A stretch of 64,000 nt of DNA, taken from Bacillota bacterium (GTDB lineage Bacteria > Bacillota > Clostridia > Acetivibrionales > DTU013). The notes under the pieces were generated by a model, which saw only the letters and a list, made by a program, of their open reading frames with translations, searched no databases and was not told the origin of the DNA. The stretch is taken from the NCBI GenBank assembly GCA_023426125.1, contig JAFABI010000097.1, positions 62,001-126,000 of the forward strand, given 5' to 3'. Position 1 is the first letter of the stretch; every line of letters begins with the position of its first letter. Positions 51,800-59,053 of this stretch are shown here, in pieces. The translations under genes were made by a program, and so were the position numbers.

Positions 51800-51985
51800 A
51801 TAATAAATAAAAATGAAATAAAGCAAGAAGATTAAGATTAAAACAAAAGAAAAATGAAATTATTGCATAATATCCAGATGGAATAACAACAGATAAGCTA
51901 GCTGAGATAATGTTTAAAGAATATTCTCTTGATTATTTACAATATCAAATTGATAAAATAGCAAGAAAGATTAATCTTTTCTTGT
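51800..51985 (+). pseudogene. Decayed small phage gene
   Basis: A frame broken by a TAA reads QKKNEIIA, stop, YPDGITTDKLAEIMF and KEYSLDYLQYQIDKIARKINL, which has the look of a real helical, possibly winged-helix, protein. No ribosome site or intact start was found. It runs directly into a minus-strand gene fragment, so the junction probably marks a deletion. Confidence 0.4.
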
Positions 51986-52250
51986 TCTTCGTTATTCAAT
52001 TTAGAAAACACTTTATAGCCAAGAGTAGGGGATATAATACCATCTTCTATTAATCCTTGTAATTCTGGTACAAGAGTAAAAAGACGTTAGTAATTTTTAT
52101 ATTGTTCAGTAGTTATACCTATATCTGAAACAAGTTGAGATTGTGTTTTAACTAGTGTATTATCCACTAGTTTTTCAGGTCTACCTTCTTTAGTTTCATG
52201 TGGTGTCGTAAACCCATTAAAAGATAAGGCTGGAAAGGCAGGAGTAAAGA
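51937..52250 (-). pseudogene. Decayed ParB/KorB-like DNA-binding gene fragment
   Basis: On the minus strand, one frame reads PHETKEGRPEKL, TQSQLVSDIGITTEQYKNY, a TAA stop, then RLFTLVPELQGLIEDGIISP and LSKLNNEEQEKI-like sequence (KVFSKLNNEEQEKI). This order (HTH, then LIPELQxLIExGxIS, then LSxEEQ) is typical of ParB-like phage and plasmid proteins. Both ends are missing and an internal stop is present. Confidence 0.55.
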
Positions 52251-52253
52251 TAT

Positions 52254-52415
52254 ATGAAGAATAAACAAAGTTTTAGATTGATAGATTTTATTGGAGATAT
52301 ATTAAAAATATCAAGGAAATATGGTATGGAAGAATATTTTAAAAGTTATATACAAGATTTTATAAATGACATGAGACATTATGGATTGATTAAGAATGAT
52401 AGGGAAAAAGAATGA
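52254..52415 (+). CDS. Small helical protein upstream of helicase
   Basis: 53 residues from ATG 52254, with GGAG 9 bases upstream. The sequence MKNKQSFRLIDFIGDI, then KYGMEEYFKSYIQDFINDM, is predicted helical. Its stop overlaps the helicase start by 4 bases (ATGA), so the two are translationally coupled. Family not recognised; a small accessory to the helicase is possible. Confidence 0.55.
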   Translation: MKNKQSFRLIDFIGDILKISRKYGMEEYFKSYIQDFINDMRHYGLIKNDREKE

Positions 52416-53908
52416 AAAGAATAAGTGATAAAATAACAATTGAAGATATAAAAAAATGGAATAATAAAGTTATTACCATATTGGCTGGAACAGGTGCAGG
52501 TAAATCACATTTTATTAAGAATACATTATATAAATTTGCTAAAAGTAACAATAAAAAAATATTAATGTTGATACATAGAAGTTATTGTGTAGATCAATTT
52601 AAAGAAGAAATAGAAGAAGATAAAAAAACAGATGTTATACATATAAAAACATATCAATCAATTGAAAGTTTATTAAGTAAACATAAAAAATATTTTAATT
52701 TTAGTGAATATCAATATATTGTATGTGATGAATTTCATTATTTTATGAGTGACGCAGCATGGAATAAAACCACTGATATTTCTTTAAATATGATATTAGC
52801 AAAAACACATACAACAAGAATATTTATGTCTGCTACTGGTGATTATATGAAAAAATATATTAATGGAGAAAAAAAAATTGACACTATAGATTATAAATTT
52901 CCAATAAAGTTTAAATTTATAAAGACATTAACTTTCTATATGAAAGATGAAACTTTAGAATATTTTATTGAAAATATAATTTATAATAAAAATAAAGCAA
53001 TATTCTTTATACAATCAGTAGAAAAAGCATATAATTTGTATAAAAAATACAAAGATAATTGTTTGTTTAGTTGTAGTAAATCTAATTCATATTATAAATA
53101 TGTTGACAATATTAAAATTAATCAAATGTTAACAAACAAAGGATTTGAAGAATCAGTTCTAATTACAACATCTTGTCTTGATGCAGGTGTAAATCTTGAA
53201 GATATCAATATAAAATATGTTATTATTGATATTGAAGATATAGGTTCATTAATCCAATGTCTTGGAAGAAAAAGAATACAAAATGATAAAGATAATATTG
53301 AATTATATGTGAAAACGATTTCAAATCAACAATTAGGAGGGAAAAAAACTAAATTAAATTCTAAAATAAAAATGGCTGATTTTTTAAAAGAACATACAGT
53401 CAAAGAATATATTGAAGAATATTATAAAAAATACGATGAATCAAATATAGTATATGATGATACGGTTTATGAAGATGATAAAGGAACTAAGAAAGTTAAT
53501 GAATTAATGTATTTTAAATGTAAATATGATATTGATGATATTAATAATATGCTTAAAAAAGGTAAATATGGATATTGTAGATATCTAGCAAAACTATTTG
53601 GATTTACTAAGAATGGATATTATAATTATGATGTATTTGAAGATAAAGATATAAAAAAATCTTTAGATGAATATTTAAATAGTATAGTAGGTACTGTAAT
53701 GTATCAAGTGTCAGATAGAAAAGAATTAATAGAAAAAATTGATGTTAGGAGTGATGGTAAACAATTAAAAAAAATATATAATTTAAATGGAGCATTAGAA
53801 GAAATGCAATTGCCATATAGAATTATAGAATTTACTACTAGTAAAATAATAGATGGCAAAAAGAAAAATTTTAATGCTGCTTGGAAGGTAGAGAAATTAA
53901 GCATTTGA
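52412..53908 (+). CDS. SF2-type DEAD/DEAH helicase-like ATPase
   Basis: 498 residues, cytosolic. Walker A is GTGAGKS (26-32), motif II DEFH (106-109), motif III SATGD, and motif VI is QCLGRKRIQ near residue 290, with VLITTSCLDAGVNLED before it (motif V). This arrangement matches superfamily 2 helicases used in phage replication or transcription. The C-terminal ~180 residues are family-specific. It is coupled to a 53-residue gene upstream. Confidence 0.85.
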   Translation: MKRISDKITIEDIKKWNNKVITILAGTGAGKSHFIKNTLYKFAKSNNKKILMLIHRSYCVDQFKEEIEEDKKTDVIHIKTYQSIESLLSKHKKYFNFSEYQYIVCDEFHYFMSDAAWNKTTDISLNMILAKTHTTRIFMSATGDYMKKYINGEKKIDTIDYKFPIKFKFIKTLTFYMKDETLEYFIENIIYNKNKAIFFIQSVEKAYNLYKKYKDNCLFSCSKSNSYYKYVDNIKINQMLTNKGFEESVLITTSCLDAGVNLEDINIKYVIIDIEDIGSLIQCLGRKRIQNDKDNIELYVKTISNQQLGGKKTKLNSKIKMADFLKEHTVKEYIEEYYKKYDESNIVYDDTVYEDDKGTKKVNELMYFKCKYDIDDINNMLKKGKYGYCRYLAKLFGFTKNGYYNYDVFEDKDIKKSLDEYLNSIVGTVMYQVSDRKELIEKIDVRSDGKQLKKIYNLNGALEEMQLPYRIIEFTTSKIIDGKKKNFNAAWKVEKLSI

Positions 53909-54036
53909 AATTTTCTACCCCATAAAATGAGCGTATAGTTATAAATATTTAACTATACTCCCAAAATAGGTGGTAGAAGTCTTAAAAGCATTGATATTAC
54001 TATGTTTCAAAAATGAAAAAATTAAAAATTTTATAT

Positions 54037-54079
54037 CCCCTTTAGGGGAAGATTGTGAGCGAAAGCGAACAATCAGGGG
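54037..54079 (+). promoter_or_regulatory. Structured leader with alternative pairings
   Basis: CCCC (54037-54040) can pair with GGGG at 54045-54048 (tight hairpin) or with GGGG at 54076-54079, which would enclose GATTGT/ACAATC (54051-54056 and 54069-54074) capped by GCGAAAGC, a GNRA tetraloop. The two states exclude each other. It lies 55 bases before the next start codon. An earlier stem, GTATAGTTA/TAACTATAC, lies at ~53932-53957. Confidence 0.5.
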
Positions 54080-54134
54080 TAAATGCTGTCTGCAAGACTA
54101 GAACAAATAAATAATAAAATAATAAGGAGAATAT

Positions 54135-55556
54135 ATGAATATAAAAGAAATAGCAAGTAAATATAGTAATTCCACTATAGAAGAACAAAAAGAAATAATT
54201 AATAATATAATTATTGAACTTGAACATATTAATAAACAACATGATAATAGTAGAATAATTGATAAAGTATTAGATGGTGAAGAAGATGAAAGAGATTATT
54301 TGATTGATATTATATTGTGGGATAATGATATTAGAAGTTTTATAGAAAGATACAATAATAAGTATAAATATTTTTATTATAAAATGTATGGCGATATTGA
54401 TTTTGTAGATATTATACATAAACTTCTTAAAATAATATTGAAAAAATTAACATTTCATGAAGAAATTAAGTCACCAATAGGATATTTAATTAATAAGTGT
54501 TTTGTGAATAAAACATTAAGTGATGGTAAAATAATTATTAGTTATGTTGATTCATATTTTAACAGATATAAGAGTAAATTTCAAGAAATGATATTAACTA
54601 CATCTATTGATGCAAAAGTAGAATATGAAATGAATGACAATAGTGATATAATTATAGATGAATCTGAATTCAATATGGAATATCATGAAAATATAACTAA
54701 TTTAAAAGATAAAAGGGATGGATTAAATAAAAAGAAATTAAAAGAATATATAGAATATGATAAATTAGATATAAAGAAAACAAAAAATAATGGTAGAATG
54801 TTAGATATAGATATTTCGGAAGAAGACAAAGATATACAAAATGATATATTGGAGCAAAATAATGATAATTTTATTTATGAAATAGATGATGAATGTACAA
54901 ATAACTTTAAATATAATAATTTTATTAATATTTTTTCTATTGATTATGATAATTTTAAATTAAAATATTTTGGTAGAAATAATAAAAATAATGAATGGGA
55001 TAAAATTGGTATTAATAAATTATTTGATGATAAGTTAAATAAATTATTGTGGCATTGGAATATATATAAAAAAAATATTGGTTATATTCCACATGATATA
55101 TTTAAGTTAAATAGCAAAAACTATATACATTATGATACTAGTAAAGTTATTCAAGAAGAAGATAAGAATATAAAACAAATATCATCTAAATATAAACAAA
55201 TGCAAGTGGATTTATTTATTAATTGCCCAGTAAAATCATTTGAATTTGATTTAGTGTTAAAAGAAAAAAATGTGGATGATTATATTAAAAATATAATAAT
55301 TACAAATCTTAGTAAAAGAGAAGCTTTGCTTATTGGATTAATGTTTTATGAAATGAAATCACAACAAAATATTATGGAAATATTAGAATATGATTATAGA
55401 GATATAGATAATTTTAATAAATTTAAACATAAAGCAATCAAAAAGATTAAGTTGGCATTATTAAAAGATTATGATTATATTGTAAAACATTATGAATATA
55501 CATATTTAGTATATTGGTTAAGAAGACTTAATAATAAAATAAATAATATAAAATAA
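54135..55556 (+). CDS. Possible divergent sigma-70-like factor, phage
   Basis: 473 residues, extremely rich in Asn, Asp, Lys and Ile. The C-terminus has LSKREALLIGLMFYEMKSQQNIMEILEY and a following Lys-rich helix, resembling sigma region 4 (LSxRE...L...GxSQxEIAExL). The N-terminal part, with KYKYFYYKMYGDIDFVDIIHKLL and SPIGYLINKCF, is compatible with sigma region 2. The ~200-residue Asp/Glu-rich middle is unlike standard sigma factors. If correct, it would direct late phage transcription. Structure-based comparison is needed; otherwise treat as unknown. A structured leader precedes it. Confidence 0.4.
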   Translation: MNIKEIASKYSNSTIEEQKEIINNIIIELEHINKQHDNSRIIDKVLDGEEDERDYLIDIILWDNDIRSFIERYNNKYKYFYYKMYGDIDFVDIIHKLLKIILKKLTFHEEIKSPIGYLINKCFVNKTLSDGKIIISYVDSYFNRYKSKFQEMILTTSIDAKVEYEMNDNSDIIIDESEFNMEYHENITNLKDKRDGLNKKKLKEYIEYDKLDIKKTKNNGRMLDIDISEEDKDIQNDILEQNNDNFIYEIDDECTNNFKYNNFINIFSIDYDNFKLKYFGRNNKNNEWDKIGINKLFDDKLNKLLWHWNIYKKNIGYIPHDIFKLNSKNYIHYDTSKVIQEEDKNIKQISSKYKQMQVDLFINCPVKSFEFDLVLKEKNVDDYIKNIIITNLSKREALLIGLMFYEMKSQQNIMEILEYDYRDIDNFNKFKHKAIKKIKLALLKDYDYIVKHYEYTYLVYWLRRLNNKINNIK

Positions 55557-55681
55557 ATGACGAAATAATGTAAAAAATAATTTACTATATTTATGAGGAA
55601 GGAGATAATATATTCTCTTTCTTTGACAGAGAAATTTTGTAGGTAAGTGAGAATAACCTACTATTAAGCAGGTATAAAATA

Positions 55682-55915
55682 ATGACTAGGTTACAAATTA
55701 AAAACATTAATACAAAACAAAGTAATATACGTAATCTAATTATTAAAGCAGAAGAAGAATATGGTAGTTCATATAAATTTTTTGCTAATAAGATAGATAC
55801 TAGTTGTTCTATGTTTACTTTGTGGATGCAAGGTAAACGAAATCTAACTGTAGATCAATTGGATTATTTGGAATCATTATTAACTGATAAATTCAGGTAT
55901 GTATTATCATACTGA
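55682..55915 (+). CDS. Small XRE-like HTH protein
   Basis: 77 residues. The segment YKFFANKIDTSCSMFTLWMQ, then GKRNLTVDQLDYLESLL, matches a Cro/CI-type helix-turn-helix, in which FANKI is helix 2 and SMFTLWMQGKR is the recognition helix. A 125-base leader with small inverted repeats (TAGGT/ACCTA) precedes it. No obvious ribosome site is seen immediately before the ATG, so the start is uncertain. Confidence 0.55.
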   Translation: MTRLQIKNINTKQSNIRNLIIKAEEEYGSSYKFFANKIDTSCSMFTLWMQGKRNLTVDQLDYLESLLTDKFRYVLSY

Positions 55916-56010
55916 TTTTTATATTCATCCTTTCTTATCCTTCTTGTCAAAGGTATAAGGCTGCTTAGTTCTTTTGTGGTCTTATACCTTAATTCTATTA
56001 TGGAGTAAAT

Positions 56011-56388
56011 ATGATTAGTAAATATAATCAAAGGAATATGTTAACCCAATACATTATATCAAAAGGAATTAAAGTAAGATATTGTACAAATCTTAATTGT
56101 TGTAATTATTTTAAATTTAATAAATTTGAAAAACAAATAAATGTTCAACAAATAATGAATAATAATTTATTATTTGAGTATGCACATGAAATTGGTCATG
56201 CTTTGTTTTGCTTATTTATTAATAAGATAAAATTAGATTTTAAAAAGACAAGTAAATATGTTTTGTTTAATGAATTTGTAGCATGGGTAATTGGATTTGT
56301 AATTTGTGTTAGATTTAAAATAAATTTACATGGGTTTATGAATAGAAGTATTTATTGTCTTGGTACTTATATTAAACATAAAGGATAA
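56011..56388 (+). CDS. ImmA/IrrE-like metallopeptidase
   Basis: 125 residues. The zinc site HEIGH (in YAHEIGHALF) and a downstream Glu in LFNEFVAWVIG match the ImmA/IrrE family, which cleaves phage or ICE repressors. GGAG lies 5 bases before the ATG. The usual partner repressor gene is not fused; an XRE repressor gene lies just downstream on the other strand, a candidate substrate (inference). Confidence 0.7.
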   Translation: MISKYNQRNMLTQYIISKGIKVRYCTNLNCCNYFKFNKFEKQINVQQIMNNNLLFEYAHEIGHALFCLFINKIKLDFKKTSKYVLFNEFVAWVIGFVICVRFKINLHGFMNRSIYCLGTYIKHKG

Positions 56389-56391
56389 TAT

Positions 56392-56514
56392 ATGAAAAAG
56401 GAAATTAATCTCGATAATTGGTTATATATTAATAAAATAATTAATATTAAATATAAAAAAATGATGGAAGAAAAGCCTAATTGGAATAATAAGCAATTGT
56501 TCAATTTAAATTAA
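56392..56514 (+). CDS. Small phage protein (40 aa)
   Basis: 40 residues from ATG 56392; AAAGGAT overlaps the preceding stop codon. The sequence begins MKKEINLDNWLYINKIINIK and is basic. It is tightly linked to the ImmA-like gene. No family recognised. Confidence 0.4.
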   Translation: MKKEINLDNWLYINKIINIKYKKMMEEKPNWNNKQLFNLN

Positions 56515-56537
56515 ATAGCCGTTTTGTTTAAATAATA

Positions 56538-56750
56538 TTAAGCAATATCCGGTATATATTCAAATAATTCATTCATATCTTTTATTTGTAGTTCTTTACA
56601 TATAGAATTTAAATTGTCAATACTGATTGTTTTTACTTCTTTATTACACATATCTGTAATAGTATTATATCTTATAGAAGTTTTAAGATGTAAATTGTAC
56701 ATTGATACTTTTTTTATTTGTAATATTTTTTTTAGTTTTAGTTTAAACAT
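56538..56750 (-). CDS. XRE-family transcriptional repressor (YozG-like)
   Basis: 70 residues from ATG 56750, with AGGAGG 8 bases upstream; TTG 56756 is too close to that site. SMYNLHLKTSIRYNTITDMC and ISIDNLNSICKELQIKDMNEL match the short Cro/CI-type proteins with LFEYIPD at the C-terminus. It is transcribed divergently from the 56903 gene; the shared region holds repeated TTATACG motifs. It is the best candidate for the prophage repressor. Confidence 0.82.
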   Translation of the reverse strand: MFKLKLKKILQIKKVSMYNLHLKTSIRYNTITDMCNKEVKTISIDNLNSICKELQIKDMNELFEYIPDIA

Positions 56751-56781
56751 GTTCAACGCCTCCTGCTAAACGAATATTGGT

Positions 56782-56867
56782 ATTATATACTATGTCAAAA
56801 AAAATTTCAACTACCCTATTGACGTTATACGAAATTTGATATATACTGTTCTTGGGTTATACGGAAT
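56782..56867. promoter_or_regulatory. Divergent promoters with repeated operator motif
   Basis: Minus strand: TTGAAA (56805-56810), 17-bp spacer, TATAAT (56782-56787) serves the XRE gene. Plus strand: TTGACG (56819-56824), 17-bp spacer, TATACT (56842-56847) serves the 56903 gene. GTTATACGAAAT (56824-56835, in the spacer) and GTTATACGGAAT (56856-56867, just after the start site) are 32 bp apart and are probable repressor sites. Confidence 0.7.
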
Positions 56868-56902
56868 ATGTGTAACAAATAAGGTATAGGAGTGTGTTAT
56901 AT

Positions 56903-57223
56903 ATGTTATTAAAAGAAGGTAAATTCAATATTGATGAAAGATGGACTAGTGAAGATTATTATGTAAAAGGGCGTTATGGTGAATACAAGAAATATGAATC
57001 AGTTAGATTCACAGAAGAAGAAGTACAAGGAATAGTAAATAGGTTTAAAGGCAATAGAAGAGTAAAAGTAATAAGGATTACAGAGGATAGAATGTCAGTA
57101 GTTTTACATATTGGAAATACTATAAAGCATATGGGAAGTACTGTATATAGGAACTCTAATGAAAATGATATTTTTGAAAATGATAATAGAGGAATTAATT
57201 TATCACTTGTAGCTTGTTATTAG
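56903..57223 (+). CDS. Hypothetical early phage protein
   Basis: 106 residues from ATG 56903, with AGGAG 10 bases upstream. Beta-rich with VKVIRITEDRMSVVLHI. Not recognised. It is the first gene under the operator-bearing plus-strand promoter, so likely expressed on induction. Confidence 0.55.
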   Translation: MLLKEGKFNIDERWTSEDYYVKGRYGEYKKYESVRFTEEEVQGIVNRFKGNRRVKVIRITEDRMSVVLHIGNTIKHMGSTVYRNSNENDIFENDNRGINLSLVACY

Positions 57224-57236
57224 GTAGGTGATTGAT

Positions 57237-57515
57237 ATGTTGAATACTTATATAGAACTTAATTCTTTTTTGTGGGATTGTTTAATAGGAAATGAAGTAT
57301 TACATATAGCTGATGATGTAGGTATTGTTATGTCAAAGACCATAGGTAATGAATGTTTTATTTATAGTAAATTAGATATTGATACTAACGCAATGGTTTA
57401 TTGCTGCGATACCAATGAATTGTCAATGGCTATTGCTACCGAAATAGAAACACATAATATTGTAAGAAATGATTTTAGCTTGGTGGGGTGTATATATGAA
57501 AAAGGTTGTTATTAA
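57237..57515 (+). CDS. Hypothetical small phage protein
   Basis: 92 residues from ATG 57237, with AGGTGATT just upstream; an in-frame GTG at 57228 overlaps that site. It contains four Cys in the C-terminal half (VYCCDTNEL, VGCIYEKGCY). Not recognised. It is part of the small-gene run after the XRE promoter. Confidence 0.5.
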   Translation: MLNTYIELNSFLWDCLIGNEVLHIADDVGIVMSKTIGNECFIYSKLDIDTNAMVYCCDTNELSMAIATEIETHNIVRNDFSLVGCIYEKGCY

Positions 57516-57687
57516 TGAAAAACCTTTGACTAGACAACTTTTGGCAGACCCACATTATAACAAACCTCATAAGGAAAGATTAGCAGATGCAAAAGCAGTT
57601 AATCTAGAGAACAATCATAATATTCAGGTTTTAGATAGTGGGTATTGGCGTATAAATCCAATAGATAAAACAAAAATTTGTAAGTAA
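57496..57687 (+). CDS. Hypothetical small phage protein
   Basis: 63 residues from ATG 57496, overlapping the previous gene by 20 bases, with GGTGGGGTG upstream. It is basic (KPLTRQLLADPHYNKPHKER). Not recognised. A terminator follows at 57701. Confidence 0.5.
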   Translation: MKKVVINEKPLTRQLLADPHYNKPHKERLADAKAVNLENNHNIQVLDSGYWRINPIDKTKICK

Positions 57688-57700
57688 TTTTATAACTTGT

Positions 57701-57724
57701 GGCCTCCCTAACCGGAGGTCTTTT
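57701..57724 (+). terminator. Terminator after the early small-gene run
   Basis: GGCCTCC (57701-57707) pairs with GGAGGTC (57714-57720, one G-U pair), followed by TTTT. Confidence 0.8.
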
Positions 57725-57876
57725 GCTATCTTGTTTGTCTAATTGATTTGGAATTATTCCATTGATAATGTTTATATGGTTGATTTGGATATATGATAGT
57801 GCATAAGATTCAAGGTTGGTAAGTTTATGAAATATAATAATTAGAGTGCATTAAAATATGATTAAATGATACAAGT

Positions 57877-57904
57877 AGCCTTAGAAATAAGGTTATTTTT
57901 TTTG
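57877..57904 (+). terminator. Second terminator before packaging genes
   Basis: AGCCTTA-gaaa-TAAGGTT (57877-57894) followed by a nine-T run. Together with 57701-57724 it separates early genes from the packaging and head genes. Confidence 0.8.
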
Positions 57905-57974
57905 TTTGAAAATAGTTATTATAAATTATTTTATTAATATAAGGATTATTTTATTATGAAAGGATGTGATTATT

Positions 57975-58334
57975 TTGACAGTGAACAACAAATATCTTCC
58001 TACACCAGCAGAACAGAAATTACTTGAAGTTCTTTGTAGTACAGAATCTTTAGGGAAATCTATAACTAATATTTGTAAAATGGCAGATGTGAGCAGAGAA
58101 ACCTATTATAACGCAATTGCTAAACCTGAGTTTTTCGACTATAGAAATAAGCTTTTAATGGATGTTATTAAAGCAGGGATAGGTGATGTTATTAATGCAT
58201 CAATAAAATATGCAAAAGACAATCCAAGAAATTATCAAGATCGTCAAATGTTAGGTAAAATGGCCGGAATATTTAAAGATGAACAAAATATTAATTTAAC
58301 TGGTGATAAGAAACTTGAAGATTTATTCAAGTAA
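57975..58334 (+). CDS. Small terminase-like HTH protein (phBC6A51-type)
   Basis: 119 residues from TTG 57975, 8 bases after AAAGGATG; the GTG at 57966 is too close. SITNICKMADVSRETYYNAI is a clear helix-turn-helix, and the following segment (DYRNKLLMDVIKAGIGDVINA; GKMAGIFKDEQNINLTG) matches small HTH proteins that precede large terminases. It probably recognises the packaging site, although the exonuclease gene lies between it and TerL. Confidence 0.7.
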   Translation: MTVNNKYLPTPAEQKLLEVLCSTESLGKSITNICKMADVSRETYYNAIAKPEFFDYRNKLLMDVIKAGIGDVINASIKYAKDNPRNYQDRQMLGKMAGIFKDEQNINLTGDKKLEDLFK

Positions 58335-58400
58335 AAATATGTATATATTCATCATTATACAATAATTTGTGTATAAAAATTCATGTATAATGTTTACTTT

Positions 58401-58421
58401 ATAGTATTTAATAAATACTAT
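58401..58421. repeat. Perfect inverted repeat before exonuclease gene
   Basis: ATAGTATTT-aat-AAATACTAT, 80 bases before the exonuclease start. It lacks a following T-run, so it may be an operator or an mRNA-end structure. Confidence 0.5.
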
Positions 58422-58500
58422 GTTGTTAAACATGCATGAATACTATATTTGGAGTTTGTATACATAAAATAATAATTTTATATACTAATAGGAGAATATA

Positions 58501-59040
58501 ATGAAAATATTTTTTGATACTGAATTTACCGGACTACACAAAAATACATCACTTATAAGTATTGGCTTAGTAACAGAAAATGGCAATACATTCTATGTAG
58601 AAAATATAGATTATGATAAATCGCAAGTTAATGACTGGTTAAAAGAACATGTTATAAATAATACAAGCTATTTAAAAGATTCAAATAATATGGAAATGAC
58701 CTCAACATCATTAAGTTGTTTTTATCATGTTGAATCTATAGGAGGTATTAAAGAAGATTTAAGAAATTGGTTAAAACAATTTGATAATGTAGAATTATGG
58801 TCTGATTGTTTAGCTTATGACTGGGTTTTATTCTGTGATATATTTGGTAGTGCTTTTGATATACCTTCTAATGTTTACTATATCCCTTTTGATATATGTA
58901 CATTATTTAAGGTTAAAGGTATTGATCCAGATATAAACAGAGAAGAATTTTCTGGAATAGAAGGTAATAAGCATAATGCTTTACATGATGCTAGAGTAAT
59001 AAAAGCATGTTATGAAAAGTTAACTAGATACTATAGTTAG
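58501..59040 (+). CDS. DEDDh 3'-5' exonuclease (DnaQ-like fold)
   Basis: 179 residues. Motif I is FDTEFTGL (Asp6, Glu8), motif II Asp lies in LWSDCLAYDW, motif III is HNALHDARVI with His and Asp. A single-domain exonuclease, possibly acting on RNA or DNA ends. GGAG precedes the ATG. Its placement between the small- and large-terminase-like genes is unusual. Confidence 0.85.
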   Translation: MKIFFDTEFTGLHKNTSLISIGLVTENGNTFYVENIDYDKSQVNDWLKEHVINNTSYLKDSNNMEMTSTSLSCFYHVESIGGIKEDLRNWLKQFDNVELWSDCLAYDWVLFCDIFGSAFDIPSNVYYIPFDICTLFKVKGIDPDINREEFSGIEGNKHNALHDARVIKACYEKLTRYYS

Positions 59041-59053
59041 GATGATTAATTAG

